From the NCBI RefSeq assembly GCF_002806995.1, contig NZ_NIHE01000002.1, positions 590,778 to 654,777 of the forward strand: a stretch of 64,000 nucleotides of DNA, written 5' to 3'. This DNA is from Confluentibacter lentus. GTDB taxonomy: Bacteria; Bacteroidota; Bacteroidia; Flavobacteriales; Flavobacteriaceae. The notes under the pieces are model-generated. The model had not been told where the DNA came from, did not search any database, and saw only the letters and a program-made list of their open reading frames with translations. Below are positions 9,051-18,602 of this stretch, piece after piece; the stretch's first letter is position 1, and every line of letters begins with the position of its first letter. The translations under genes were made by a program, and so were the position numbers.

Positions 9051-11801
9051 ATGAAAGCAAAACTACATTATGTTTTTTCAATAGCAATGTTTTTGTTAGG
9101 CTTTTCAGTTATTGCCCAAAATTCTTCTTGGAAAAAATTACAAAATATTAAGGATTCAGAAAAGATTTCTAAATATCACTTGAACGAAAATAAGGTGGCG
9201 TATTTTGAACTCAACGCCATTTCTTTGAAACAAACCATAGCACATGCATCAAAAAGAACGGCTAAAACGAAACGAAGCAACACAATTGTGACCATTCCAG
9301 GAGAAAATGGGGAATTAGAATCATTTACTGTTTTTGAAGCGTCTGTATTTTCTCCAGAATTAGCTGAACAATTTCCAGATATTAAATCGTATGTCGGCTA
9401 TAGCCTTAAAAATCCTGAAACCAGAATACGAATGAGCGTTTCTCATTTAGGCATTAAAACCATGATTTCCTATGTTGGAAAACCAACTATTTTTATGGAA
9501 CCGACCTCTAGAAAATCCAATCAATACATTTTATACAGTAAAGACTCTAGAAATAATAGCCGTGACACATTTGAATGTCAAACCATTGATGCCTTAAACG
9601 AAACACTTAATAAAAATGGCAGTACCTCAAAAACAACAGTCAATGAAGGTGGCGCAAACAACCAAACGCTTCAAAAATTTAGAATTGCTATTTCTGTAAC
9701 GGGAGAATACACCAATTATTTTGGAGGAACGGTTGCTGATGCACTTGCTGGTATCAACGCTAGTTTAGCCAGGGTTAATGAAATCTTTGAGACGGATATG
9801 GCCGTTACTTTTGAATTGGTTAATGCCACACAATTAATCTATACAAATCCTATAACCGACCCATATTCTAATGCCGACGTAGGAACAGATGAAGATAATG
9901 CAAATAATTCCAATGGATGGAATATACAGCTTCAAAATACCCTAACTACTGTTATTGGTGAACCTGCTTATGATATAGGACATTTATTTGGAGCTTCTGG
10001 CGGTGGCGGAAATGCAGGTTGTATTGGCTGCGTTTGTGTGAATGGTTCTAAGGGTAGTGCCTATACATCCCCTGCCGATGATATTCCTGAAGGCGACACC
10101 TTTGATATCAATTTTGTAGTTCATGAAATTGGGCATCAAATGGGAGCCAATCATACTTGGTCTTATACAAATGAAAGTTCTAATAATGTGCAATCTGAAC
10201 CAGGAAGTGGCAGCACTATTATGGCTTATGCCGGTGTCACCAATTTAGATAACGTTCAATTAAATAGCGACCCTTATTTTCATTATCAAAGCATTAAACA
10301 GATATTAAATAACTTAAGTACCAAAAGCTGCCAAACAACCACGGCGATTTCCAATAATTCTCCCATAGCAAATGCCGGAAATAATTATACCATTCCACAA
10401 GGAACACCTTATATTTTAAAGGGAAGTGCCACAGATGCCAATAGTGGTGATAACCTAACTTATACTTGGGAACAAATAGATAATGGTATTGTAACTAGCG
10501 CCAATTTCAGCTCCAGTTTAGCTTCCGGTTCTATTAATCGATCTTTACCACCATCCACATCGCCTAATAGATACATTCCAACCCTTAAAAGTGTACTTAA
10601 TGGAAAATTAACGGAAACAAATCCAACGGTTGGAAGCGCATGGGAATCGGTGTCTTCTGTATCAAGAACACTCAATTGGGCGTTAACCGTTCGCGATAGA
10701 GACCCTTTAACGGTTATTCAAAATGGCCAAACAAGTTATGATACTATGAGCATTACGGTTGATGCCAGTTCTGGCCCTTTTAGAGTGACCTCTCAAAATG
10801 TTACAGATTTAAACTTAACCCCCGGAACTGTTGAAACCATTACTTGGAATGTTGCCAATACCAATACAGGCTCTGTTAATGCTTCAAATGTAAACATCCT
10901 TTTGTCAACGGATGGTGGTTTAACCTTCCCAACAATATTGGTGGCAAATACGCCAAATGATGGCAGTCAAAATATTAGTGTTCCTTTTATTTATTCTCCA
11001 CGTTGTAGAATTATGGTAGAGGCCGATAATAATATTTTTTATTCAGTAAATGATGAAGATTTTGCTATTAATTATACCGTAAACACCACGTGCCCACCAA
11101 CATATGCTTCAGCTTTAAATTTGAATTTGCCTGTAAGTGATAGTCAAGAAGCCAATCATATTATAAATGTTCCAGATTCTGGCGTTATTAGTGACTTGAA
11201 AGTCAATGTGAATATATCACACACCTATGTTGAGGATTTGGTTGTTACTGTAACGCATCCTAATGGAACCTCAGCTTCCAAGCTTTGGAACCGGAATTGT
11301 TCTTCACAAAGTAATATTGTGATGACTTTTGAAGATTGGACAAACAACATAAACTGTAATTCTACTGGAGCAGGAAACACTTATGCCCCTAGTGAATTAT
11401 TGGATGTTTTTGAAGGATTGGATGCTGCTGGTGCATGGAGCATTAACGTGAAAGATTTAGGTATTGGCGATAGTGGAACCTTAAACTCATGGTCTTTAGA
11501 TATTTGTACCCAAACCGACACATTGACAAACCCCATTATTGAAGAAACTATTATTGGTGTAAAGGTGTTTCCAAATCCAAATAATGGTAATTTTTGGGTG
11601 GCTTTCAATTCCGAAACCAATAATGATGTTACTATGACTCTATTTGATATTAGAGGTCGATTGGTATTTAGTAGCGTTTATGCTAATTTAGGAGGTAATT
11701 TTAGGGAAGAGATAAACCCCATAGGGCTAAAATCGGGAATGTATATTTTAACTATTAATGATGGAAATATAGCAACCAAACAAAAAATTATTATTGAATA
11801 A
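9051..11801 (+). CDS. Secreted reprolysin-like zinc metalloprotease with P domain and T9SS sorting signal
   Basis: This is a 916-residue secreted protease. In order it has a signal peptide (about residues 1-22, ending SVIAQ), a propeptide-like region, a metzincin catalytic domain with HEIGHQMGANH (H358, E359, H362, H368), a PKD/Ig-like stretch, a proprotein-convertase P domain (about 690-810, with SHTYVEDLVVTVTHPNG and GDSGTLNSWSLDIC), and a C-terminal type IX secretion domain (VFPNPNNGNFWV to KQKIIIE). It should cross the outer membrane by T9SS and act outside the cell on proteins. It stands alone, convergent with pth; their stop codons are two bases apart. Confidence 0.93.
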   Translation: MKAKLHYVFSIAMFLLGFSVIAQNSSWKKLQNIKDSEKISKYHLNENKVAYFELNAISLKQTIAHASKRTAKTKRSNTIVTIPGENGELESFTVFEASVFSPELAEQFPDIKSYVGYSLKNPETRIRMSVSHLGIKTMISYVGKPTIFMEPTSRKSNQYILYSKDSRNNSRDTFECQTIDALNETLNKNGSTSKTTVNEGGANNQTLQKFRIAISVTGEYTNYFGGTVADALAGINASLARVNEIFETDMAVTFELVNATQLIYTNPITDPYSNADVGTDEDNANNSNGWNIQLQNTLTTVIGEPAYDIGHLFGASGGGGNAGCIGCVCVNGSKGSAYTSPADDIPEGDTFDINFVVHEIGHQMGANHTWSYTNESSNNVQSEPGSGSTIMAYAGVTNLDNVQLNSDPYFHYQSIKQILNNLSTKSCQTTTAISNNSPIANAGNNYTIPQGTPYILKGSATDANSGDNLTYTWEQIDNGIVTSANFSSSLASGSINRSLPPSTSPNRYIPTLKSVLNGKLTETNPTVGSAWESVSSVSRTLNWALTVRDRDPLTVIQNGQTSYDTMSITVDASSGPFRVTSQNVTDLNLTPGTVETITWNVANTNTGSVNASNVNILLSTDGGLTFPTILVANTPNDGSQNISVPFIYSPRCRIMVEADNNIFYSVNDEDFAINYTVNTTCPPTYASALNLNLPVSDSQEANHIINVPDSGVISDLKVNVNISHTYVEDLVVTVTHPNGTSASKLWNRNCSSQSNIVMTFEDWTNNINCNSTGAGNTYAPSELLDVFEGLDAAGAWSINVKDLGIGDSGTLNSWSLDICTQTDTLTNPIIEETIIGVKVFPNPNNGNFWVAFNSETNNDVTMTLFDIRGRLVFSSVYANLGGNFREEINPIGLKSGMYILTINDGNIATKQKIIIE

Positions 11802-11803
11802 AA

Positions 11804-12430
11804 TTATTTACCATTAAAGGCATTCATGGTATGGTTTACACCAGCTAATGCAAAAGATTTAATCAATTCTACAGATTTGTCCAAACGTTCCTTAAGATGT
11901 TTGGTTTCTTCTTCTGTCCATTCCCCTAAAACATAATCTATTTGTTTTCCTTTGCTAAAGGCATCGCTAATACCAAACCTAAATCGGTTATAATTTATGG
12001 TATTCAGTTTCTCTTGAATATCCTTTAATCCGTTATGACCACCATCACTCCCTTTGGTTTTAAGACGAATACTTCCAAAAGGCAAGTTTAAATCGTCTGT
12101 TATAACCAATAAATTTTCTAAGGGAATATTTTCTTTGGTTAACCAATACAACACTGCTTTTCCGCTCAAATTCATATAGGTGTTTGGTTTGAGCAGCATA
12201 AAAGTTCTTCCTTTTAATTTATAAGTAGCGATGTCTCCCAATTTTTGGGTTTCAAAGGTTAAGCTTTCTTGTTCGGCTAAATAATCCAATACTTTAAAAC
12301 CAATATTATGGCGCGTGTTTTTATAATCGTCCCCAATATTTCCCAACCCTACTATTAAATATTTTTTCATGGAATTGCTTTCCTCTATGCGGTTTCTTTT
12401 CTTAAAAAATTTATTAATAAACCTAAACAT
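11804..12430 (-). CDS. pth: Peptidyl-tRNA hydrolase
   Basis: Pth releases tRNAs from stalled peptidyl-tRNA. The core is intact: MKKYLIVGLGNIGDDYKNTRHNIGF with the catalytic His in TRHN, then LLKPNTYMNLSG and LPFGSIRLKTKGSDGGHNGLK. The start is placed at the ATG at 12430 (MFRFINKFFKKRN), which leaves a 20-residue basic leader before the catalytic core. The longer start at 12460 lies inside the rplY terminator hairpin and is unlikely. The ATG at 12370 (MKKYLIVG) would give the minimal bacterial form and cannot be excluded. Confidence 0.93.
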   Translation of the reverse strand: MFRFINKFFKKRNRIEESNSMKKYLIVGLGNIGDDYKNTRHNIGFKVLDYLAEQESLTFETQKLGDIATYKLKGRTFMLLKPNTYMNLSGKAVLYWLTKENIPLENLLVITDDLNLPFGSIRLKTKGSDGGHNGLKDIQEKLNTINYNRFRFGISDAFSKGKQIDYVLGEWTEEETKHLKERLDKSVELIKSFALAGVNHTMNAFNGK

Positions 12431-12450
12431 CGTTTTTAATTTGTAAAAAT

Positions 12451-12480
12451 AAAAAAGCATCCTGAATAATGCAGGATGCT
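12451..12480 (-). terminator. Rho-independent terminator of rplY
   Basis: A 9-bp stem (AGCATCCTG at 12456-12464 with CAGGATGCT at 12472-12480) has a 7-base loop and is followed on the minus strand by a T-run (12455-12451). It lies 24 bases beyond the rplY stop, so rplY is transcriptionally separated from pth. Confidence 0.8.
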
Positions 12481-12504
12481 TTTTGTAATTAATTAAGAAT
12501 AGAT

Positions 12505-13128
12505 TTATTCTTGTGTTGCTTCAGCTACTGTAGTTTCTGCACCTTCTTCTGCACCTTCTTCTTCTTCATCTTCAGTAACAGCTGCTCTAGAACGTCTTAC
12601 TTGACAAATAACGGTGTTATCTGGATGCATAAATTTATATGATTTATTTTCTAAAGCAGTGATATAAAGTTTACCTCCAATTTTAAGAGGTGTAATATCT
12701 ACTTCAATAAAATCTGGTAAATTAGCTGGAACCGCTTTTACTTTTAAGCTACGGTAGTTTTTACGTAATACACCACCATTTTTAACGCCTCTGGAATTTC
12801 CAACAAATAAAACAGGGATTTCCATAGTGATTTCTTTGTTTTCAAATAACTGATAAAAATCTATATGTAGAATTCTATCGGTTACCGGGTGAAATTGAAT
12901 GTCTTGTAAAATAGCATTATACGTTTTACCGCCTTCTATAGCAATCACAACTGTATGCGCATTTGGTGTGTATACAAGTTTAGAGAACGCTAGTTCGTTT
13001 GCTGAGAAATGAACTGGTGTATCTCCTCCGTATAATACGCAAGGAACCTGACCAGCATTACGTAAGGCTTTTGTTGCTTTTTTGCCCACGCTTTCTCTTT
13101 GAGATCCGTTGATTGTAATTGATTTCAT
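12505..13128 (-). CDS. rplY: 50S ribosomal protein L25 / Ctc
   Basis: This is the long (207-residue) Ctc form of L25, which binds 5S rRNA in the large subunit. The N-terminal L25 domain starts [20 protein letters not shown] and includes VPCVLYGG and [14 protein letters not shown]. The C-terminal beta domain includes [13 protein letters not shown]. The protein ends in a highly acidic tail ([13 protein letters not shown]), which is usual in Bacteroidota. prs lies 63 bases upstream on the same strand, an order widely conserved in bacteria. Confidence 0.96.
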   Translation of the reverse strand: MKSITINGSQRESVGKKATKALRNAGQVPCVLYGGDTPVHFSANELAFSKLVYTPNAHTVVIAIEGGKTYNAILQDIQFHPVTDRILHIDFYQLFENKEITMEIPVLFVGNSRGVKNGGVLRKNYRSLKVKAVPANLPDFIEVDITPLKIGGKLYITALENKSYKFMHPDNTVICQVRRSRAAVTEDEEEEGAEEGAETTVAEATQE

Positions 13129-13191
13129 TTTTCTATTTATATATTAATTAATACTCACTTTGTTATTCCTTATGAAAACATAAAGAATATG

Positions 13192-14133
13192 CTACATCAC
13201 AAATTTTGAACTTATGGATTTATTGTTGTGCACTTTATGCATCACATCTGCAAATAAGTTAGCACAGCTTAAAACCCTAAGCTTATCACTATGTTGTTTT
13301 AGTGGAATAGAATCTGTAATGATTAATTCTTCTAATTTTGATTTTTCAAGTCTTTCATAAGCACTGCCAGATAAAAGGGCATGCGTGCATATAGCTCTAA
13401 CACTTAATGCGCCACGTTCCATCATTAAATCGGCCGCTTTGGTTAATGTCCCTGCAGTATCGACCATGTCATCTACCAATACCACATTTTTGCCCGTTAC
13501 ATCTCCAATAAGCTCCATGTGCGAAATGGTATTGGCTATGGCACGTTGTTTATAGCAAATTACAACATCACACTCTAAAGCTTTTGAATAGGCATAAGCT
13601 CTTTTAGAACCGCCCATGTCTGGTGATGCAATCGTTAAATTATCTAGATTCAAGCTTTGCAAATAAGGTAGAAAAATAGTAGAAGCAAATAAATGATCTA
13701 CAGGTTTTTCAAAAAATCCTTGAATTTGGTCGGCATGCAAATCCATGGTAATGATACGTGTTGCACCAGCTGCTTCTAACATTTTTGCCACTAATTTAGC
13801 TGCAATAGGCACTCTTGGTTTGTCTTTTCTATCTTGTCTTGCCCAACCAAAATAAGGCAACACCGCTGTAATATGTCTCGCAGATGCGCGTTTAGCGGCA
13901 TCAATCATCAACAACATTTCCATTAAATTTTCTGGACCTGGATTGGTAGAACCTATAATGAATATTCTTGTTCCACGAATGGACTCTTCATAGGAAGGTT
14001 GAAACTCACCATCACTGTAAGTAGACGTTATGACGTTACCTAATGTAGCACCAAAAGCTTTGGCAATTTTTTCACCAAGCACTTTACTTTGAGTACAAGC
14101 AAAAATTTTAGCTTCGGTAATAACGATTGGCAT
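13192..14133 (-). CDS. prs: Ribose-phosphate pyrophosphokinase
   Basis: This enzyme makes phosphoribosyl pyrophosphate from ribose 5-phosphate and ATP, for purine, pyrimidine and histidine synthesis. Diagnostic motifs are the ATP flexible loop region RQDRKDKPRVPI, MDLHADQIQGFF, and the PRPP loop VVLVDDMVDTAGTL. Length (313 residues) is standard. A TAAATTTG box on the minus strand upstream of the start fits the Bacteroidota -7 element, but I see no clear -33 box. rplY follows downstream. Confidence 0.97.
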   Translation of the reverse strand: MPIVITEAKIFACTQSKVLGEKIAKAFGATLGNVITSTYSDGEFQPSYEESIRGTRIFIIGSTNPGPENLMEMLLMIDAAKRASARHITAVLPYFGWARQDRKDKPRVPIAAKLVAKMLEAAGATRIITMDLHADQIQGFFEKPVDHLFASTIFLPYLQSLNLDNLTIASPDMGGSKRAYAYSKALECDVVICYKQRAIANTISHMELIGDVTGKNVVLVDDMVDTAGTLTKAADLMMERGALSVRAICTHALLSGSAYERLEKSKLEELIITDSIPLKQHSDKLRVLSCANLFADVMHKVHNNKSISSKFVM

Positions 14134-14234
14134 AGTTAACTTGTTGTTTAGTAGCTTATAAACACTACCCTGATTTTAAACGAGGTGCAAATTTATACAT
14201 TTATTTTAACCTAAAAAGTATATTGTGCTGTATT

Positions 14235-14267
14235 TTTGTGTGAATTAAAGAAAATATTATATTTTTG
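14235..14267 (+). promoter_or_regulatory. Bacteroidota-type promoter of tRNA-Leu
   Basis: TTTG (14235-14238) and TATTTTTG (14260-14267, consensus TAnnTTTG) are separated by 21 bases. The predicted transcription start is a few bases before the tRNA at 14281. The match to the Bacteroidota sigma factor consensus is exact at both boxes. Confidence 0.65.
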
Positions 14268-14280
14268 CTATCCGAAACAA

Positions 14281-14360
14281 GCTCAAGTGGCGGAATTGGT
14301 AGACGCGCTGGATTCAAAATCCAGTTCCTCGGAGTGTGGGTTCGATTCCCACCTTGAGTA
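14281..14360 (+). tRNA. tRNA-Leu (anticodon CAA)
   Basis: The acceptor arms are GCTCAAG/CTTGAGT, with a G-U closing pair. The D arm is GGCGGAATTGGTAGAC-like. The anticodon stem CTGGA/TCCAG encloses the loop TTCAAAA, which gives anticodon CAA. A variable arm and T arm GTGGG-TTCGATT-CCCAC follow, then discriminator A. The 3' CCA is not encoded. The long variable region is as expected of a class II leucine tRNA. Confidence 0.95.
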
Positions 14361-14366
14361 CATCCT

Positions 14367-14402
14367 GGGACAAATCATTATTATTTGATTTGTCCCTTTT
14401 TT
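14367..14402 (+). terminator. Rho-independent terminator after tRNA-Leu
   Basis: An 11-bp perfect stem (GGGACAAATCA at 14367-14377 with TGATTTGTCCC at 14386-14396) has an 8-base loop and is followed by six T. It starts seven bases after the tRNA. Confidence 0.88.
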
Positions 14403-14775
14403 ATTCCCTTACAAATCCTTAAAGCGAAACTTAGCCCTATAAACCCTTAGAATAGGTAAAACAGCCATTAATCTAACTTCAAAAGATTCTCTTGAATTTG
14501 GAAAATCTTACCTATGAATTTATTTTCAAATTTTTAGTTTAACAGAATTTAGAACTTACCACTTAACATCAATTGTAATTATGAGAAACACAAGTGATTT
14601 AGATACAATCTATCTTTTAAAAGCAGAATATTATGATATTCACGAAAACAGGAATGATATATCTATGTCAAAACTCGGTTAGGAAATATAAAAAGGATGA
14701 AAATAAAATATATATTTAGGTTTAGGTATAGCGATAGGTGACCCAACTAACGATATACCTAAAGACTCTAAAAAA
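14403..14775. other. 373-base gap with a 33-codon remnant frame and a long hairpin
   Basis: No convincing gene is present. A 33-codon plus-strand frame at 14581-14682 (MRNTSDLDTIYLLKAEY...) is followed by several closely spaced stops, which looks like the start of a decayed gene. At 14721-14730 and 14754-14763 a perfect 10-bp inverted repeat (TTTAGGTATA/TATACCTAAA) encloses a 23-base loop. It lies just beyond the 3' end of the exported-enzyme operon, so it may act as its terminator on the minus strand, although the following T-run is interrupted. This gap marks the left border of the carbohydrate locus. Confidence 0.45.
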
Positions 14776-16269
14776 TTACTTAGGTAAAACATTCACAATA
14801 ACACGCTGATATTTTGTAAGTGATGGGGATCCGTCATCAGTAACTGCAAGAATAAAATGCATTGTTTTAACCGATGCTACATTTGGAGCTATAAATGAAG
14901 TTACTTTGTTATTTGAATCTTCCAATTTAAACTCATTTGCATTAAGCGTCCCAACTTCTTTATAATATATCCATTGATAGCAGAGTTTGTTACCATCAGG
15001 ATCTATTGACCCTTCACCACTTAACAAAACCTTATCTCCTGAGTGAGCAATAATCTCATTAGCATGACCTAGTTTTGCTACTGGAGGATGATTGGCTTTG
15101 GAATATTCAGGGGTATTACTCCAATCTATTCTTGCTGCAAAGTCATGTTGATATGCTTCACGCCACCTCCAAATTGTTGCATGGTTACTCGTATGATATT
15201 GTTTTGTTATATCACTCCAAACCTCATCTTGAACATCTGTCCAAATTGGTCTAGTCTCCGGTTCATACATATACTTTTTGAAAGGTGGGATATATAAATT
15301 ATAACGACCACCCCAACCACCAAAGTCGGGTCGTTCTGGGTTGTTTAGACCATTACTTACTAGTCCTAAAAACGATGGCGTGTCTCCTTCCATCAAATAT
15401 TCAGTATGAGGATGTTGTGCTCCTAATGGTCCATGATTTTTTCGAATATTATCATCTAGCCATGGATTATCTACAATGGTAAAATCAGGGCCATTAAATT
15501 TTCCATGGAATTTATCCCCTGAAATACCTACCCAAGTTGCATAATGATATTGCCCTCCACCATTTTCCTGAAACCCAGGACTAACCACATAAAATATATT
15601 TGGATAGTTCTTTCTAATCCATGGACCAGTATCATCCTGATCAGAAATCGTATATACTCTTATTTTGTTTATGATTTTATCAAGTTCAGATTTTGGAAGT
15701 GTACGCTCCATTTTCCAAAGAGCTTGTGCCAAAACATTTGCGCCTCCCCAAGCTTGAACATAAAGCGGACGTGAATCTTCCTTTTTAAGAGATTGAATCA
15801 GCCATTCAGATCCTTCAGAATCTTGTCCAGGACCAACACCTTCCATGCCAAATTTAGGCACACCAATCTTAACAATGCTCTTTATATACTTGTATGTAGG
15901 ATACCCTTTTTCATGTACCTCTAGATTGTCGCGTACCTCATTATAAGCATCAACTATTTCATGAATTCTCCATTCTGCAGTTTTATTTCTTTGCCAACAA
16001 GAAGTAGTAGCGACAATTCCTTCAACATCCCATTGATTAGAGTAAGTCAAAAACCGAACAAGGCTTTGTGCATCATCAGGTTCGTTTTCAATATCTGTAA
16101 GTACAAACACCCTAGGCTTTTCTTCTTGTTGAGCTATGACGGTATTGATTCCTACCAATAACAATGCTGCAACTAAAAACAATTTTATTTTATTTTTGAT
16201 ATTAATTACCATAGCTACACCTGATAATTTATTCAGCACTAACATAAGTTTAGTTTCGTTTTTCATCAT
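14776..16269 (-). CDS. Exported DUF1593 (Sde182, nucleoside-hydrolase-like) protein 1
   Basis: This has the DUF1593 architecture: signal peptide, nucleoside-hydrolase-like domain (about residues 52-390), then a beta-sandwich Sde182 C-terminal domain (about 395-497). The N-terminal acidic cluster RVFVLTDIENEPDD (D59, D65, D66) resembles the calcium-binding DxDxxxDD of nucleoside hydrolases. QAWGGANVLAQALWKMER, IRVYTISDQDDTGPWIRKNYP and NHGPLGAQHPHTEYLMEGDTPSFLGLVSNGLN are hallmark stretches shared with the paralogs. The start is uncertain: ATG at 16269 gives a long N-region, while the internal ATG at 16212 (MVINIKNKIKLFLV) gives a cleaner signal peptide. It follows the next DUF1593 gene by six bases. 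The family's activity is not established; a furanoside hydrolase is inferred. Confidence 0.85.
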   Translation of the reverse strand: MMKNETKLMLVLNKLSGVAMVINIKNKIKLFLVAALLLVGINTVIAQQEEKPRVFVLTDIENEPDDAQSLVRFLTYSNQWDVEGIVATTSCWQRNKTAEWRIHEIVDAYNEVRDNLEVHEKGYPTYKYIKSIVKIGVPKFGMEGVGPGQDSEGSEWLIQSLKKEDSRPLYVQAWGGANVLAQALWKMERTLPKSELDKIINKIRVYTISDQDDTGPWIRKNYPNIFYVVSPGFQENGGGQYHYATWVGISGDKFHGKFNGPDFTIVDNPWLDDNIRKNHGPLGAQHPHTEYLMEGDTPSFLGLVSNGLNNPERPDFGGWGGRYNLYIPPFKKYMYEPETRPIWTDVQDEVWSDITKQYHTSNHATIWRWREAYQHDFAARIDWSNTPEYSKANHPPVAKLGHANEIIAHSGDKVLLSGEGSIDPDGNKLCYQWIYYKEVGTLNANEFKLEDSNNKVTSFIAPNVASVKTMHFILAVTDDGSPSLTKYQRVIVNVLPK

Positions 16270-16275
16270 TTAATT

Positions 16276-18564
16276 CTATTTAATTAATTGAAATGGGTTT
16301 TTTAATCGAGATTCAATGACCTTACTTGTTTTTTTATGAGAATCTTTCTCATAAAAACCAAAAACACAAATAGCATCAGTTCCTGTATATGCACGTTTAT
16401 CCTCATCCCGTCCGTAACTAAAAATAACCATGTTGTCTCCTTGCCGCCATCCTTCATCTCCCGCCGTTTTTGGAGCAACATTTTTTACACCAACATAGAA
16501 TATTTGTTTGTCATTTGGGTCACTATCCACAAGATAAAAAAACGGAGAAGGAAATTTATTACCAAATTCTGATTCTAAATAACCCAAACCTCCTGCTTTT
16601 ATCTCTCTATGTTTACCATCTTTCAATACATAATAATCTTTTTCAATAGACACATCTTGTTCTCCTCCCACAGGTCCTTCAAATAAAAATGCATATTTAT
16701 TATCAGCCCTCAACACTTTAATAACAGCATGTGAAGGGTAAAAATGATATTCTAATTCGTAAACATCATTTGAAGACCTCATAATTAGATGGTCTCCTTC
16801 TAATTTACCATTGAACGTAATTTTATTCCCATTCTCATCTACCCAATAAGATGTTGAGTTACTTTTTCTTTGTGGATGGTTAAAATTACCTTCTCCAAAA
16901 TTTGGCCATCCTCTATACTCATGACGACCACCCTTATTAGATGATTTATTATAACCTTTGTCTGCATCATTTCCAATCCAATCATTCCCCGCTTGATCAA
17001 AAGCACTACTAAATCCCGTTTTTCCATCGGTTTCTCCATTTTCAAAATACCATGTTCCTCCTGCAGCAGCAATTTTCCAACACATATTATCAAAATGTTT
17101 TACTTTAGTGACTACCACATTACTTGGGAAAGGTGAATAGGGTATTCCTGCAGCAGGCTCTTCCTGAATCACCCCCATAGATTTAGCCGACGACTGAACA
17201 TTTAATATTAAACGCCTATAAGCATAAAGATTTGGCTCTCCATTATCATGTATTTCCAATATGATATGAATACTTTTGCCCTCTGAATCATTTGGTATTA
17301 CCAATTTAGCTGAAGAAGATGAACTATTCTGAATAGTAATAGCCCCATCATATGAACTTGGTTCATCATAAAAAGACCATGAGTAGGTCAGCGCATTTCC
17401 GTCTGGGTCACTAGACCCTAGCGCACTAAGCTCTATTGTAGAATTGGCTGAGACTGACTTTGTTAATACCTGTCTAGATTTGTCCCCATTTAAAACTGCA
17501 ATGGGGTGGTGATTTGCATCCTTGTAGTTTGGTGTGATACTCCAGTCCATACGAGCTGCAAAATCATTATCGTAACCTTCACTCCAACGCTTAATAGCTT
17601 TTGAACCTTCTGAAGTATTGCCATACATGTAATAAGGGTCATATTGTGTTTCTCCATTTTCATTTATTTTCTTTACCTCAGACATGCTTCGAATACCTGC
17701 TTTTTTGTCGAAGCTAAAGCGACCTCCCCAACCACCTTGATCAATTTGATCAGGATCGTTAAGCCCATTTGGATACACGTGCATAAATGAGGGGGTATCA
17801 CCCTCTGGAGCCCATTTTGTGTCTGGATATTCAGCCCCTAATGGCCCATGATTTTGGATGTGTTCTTTATAATATTCCCCATTTTTAGTAGCTTGCCAAC
17901 CGTAAACACCTGTTGCGCGGATATAAAACACTTCAGGAAAATTTTTTGCAATCCAAGCTCCCGAATCATCTTGCCCAAGTATATCGTATAGTCTTAATTT
18001 ACTAAGGAATTTTTTTAATTCGCCAGGCGAACGTGACTCTCGGACTTTCCAAATAGCCTGTGCCACAGTGTTCATGCCGCCCCAACCCATTACCCAAACA
18101 GGACGAGGGTCATCTTTATCTACCGACGCAATTATCAATTCAGATCCAGGGCTGTCTTTTCCTTTTCCTACATCAGCCATACCATAGCCTGTTTGGCCTA
18201 TTACAGAAATGGACTTCAGATATACGGGAGATGGGAATCCTTCTGCATGAACCTTCAAGTTGTCATAGGATTTAGCGTAGGCATCTACTATTTTATCCAG
18301 CATGTTCGTGTTGCTTTGTGTCTTTTTCCAGCAACCAGTTGCAACAATTAGTCCTTCTAAATCAAATTCATTTGCGCAAACCAATTGTCTAACCATCGAT
18401 TGTTCATCATCTGGGTCGGCACCTAAATCTGTAGTGTTAATTATTCTTGGCTTATAGCTGGTTATATTTTGCGAAAATGTACTCAGCGATGTTATAATCA
18501 TCAAAAACACAATAAGCAATAATGTAAATAATGATGATTTTTTTATAATATTTAATTTTTTCAT
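16276..18564 (-). CDS. Exported DUF1593 protein 2 with an extra C-terminal domain
   Basis: At 762 residues this is the longest paralog. It has a signal peptide (about 1-32, ending STFSQ), a nucleoside-hydrolase-like domain with IINTTDLGADPDD (D46, D50, D52, D53), an Ig-like Sde182 domain (about 370-460, with LSALGSSDPDGNALTYSW) and an additional region of about 290 residues that I do not recognise. That region is rich in aromatic residues and glycine (GGTWYFENGETDGKTGF, GGRHEYRGWPNFGEG, YEKDSHKKTSKVI) and reads as mostly beta strand, so a carbohydrate-binding or second catalytic module is possible. It sits in a tight run with PL1 upstream (38 bases) and DUF1593-1 downstream (6 bases). Confidence 0.85.
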   Translation of the reverse strand: MKKLNIIKKSSLFTLLLIVFLMIITSLSTFSQNITSYKPRIINTTDLGADPDDEQSMVRQLVCANEFDLEGLIVATGCWKKTQSNTNMLDKIVDAYAKSYDNLKVHAEGFPSPVYLKSISVIGQTGYGMADVGKGKDSPGSELIIASVDKDDPRPVWVMGWGGMNTVAQAIWKVRESRSPGELKKFLSKLRLYDILGQDDSGAWIAKNFPEVFYIRATGVYGWQATKNGEYYKEHIQNHGPLGAEYPDTKWAPEGDTPSFMHVYPNGLNDPDQIDQGGWGGRFSFDKKAGIRSMSEVKKINENGETQYDPYYMYGNTSEGSKAIKRWSEGYDNDFAARMDWSITPNYKDANHHPIAVLNGDKSRQVLTKSVSANSTIELSALGSSDPDGNALTYSWSFYDEPSSYDGAITIQNSSSSSAKLVIPNDSEGKSIHIILEIHDNGEPNLYAYRRLILNVQSSAKSMGVIQEEPAAGIPYSPFPSNVVVTKVKHFDNMCWKIAAAGGTWYFENGETDGKTGFSSAFDQAGNDWIGNDADKGYNKSSNKGGRHEYRGWPNFGEGNFNHPQRKSNSTSYWVDENGNKITFNGKLEGDHLIMRSSNDVYELEYHFYPSHAVIKVLRADNKYAFLFEGPVGGEQDVSIEKDYYVLKDGKHREIKAGGLGYLESEFGNKFPSPFFYLVDSDPNDKQIFYVGVKNVAPKTAGDEGWRQGDNMVIFSYGRDEDKRAYTGTDAICVFGFYEKDSHKKTSKVIESRLKNPFQLIK

Positions 18565-18602
18565 AATGCTTTTCTTTTTTAAACTTTCTTACACCATCGT
18601 TT

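Noticed and set aside
12431-12460. Upstream ATG extending pth by ten codons
   Set aside because: The codon lies inside the perfect terminator stem of rplY, so translation from it is improbable.
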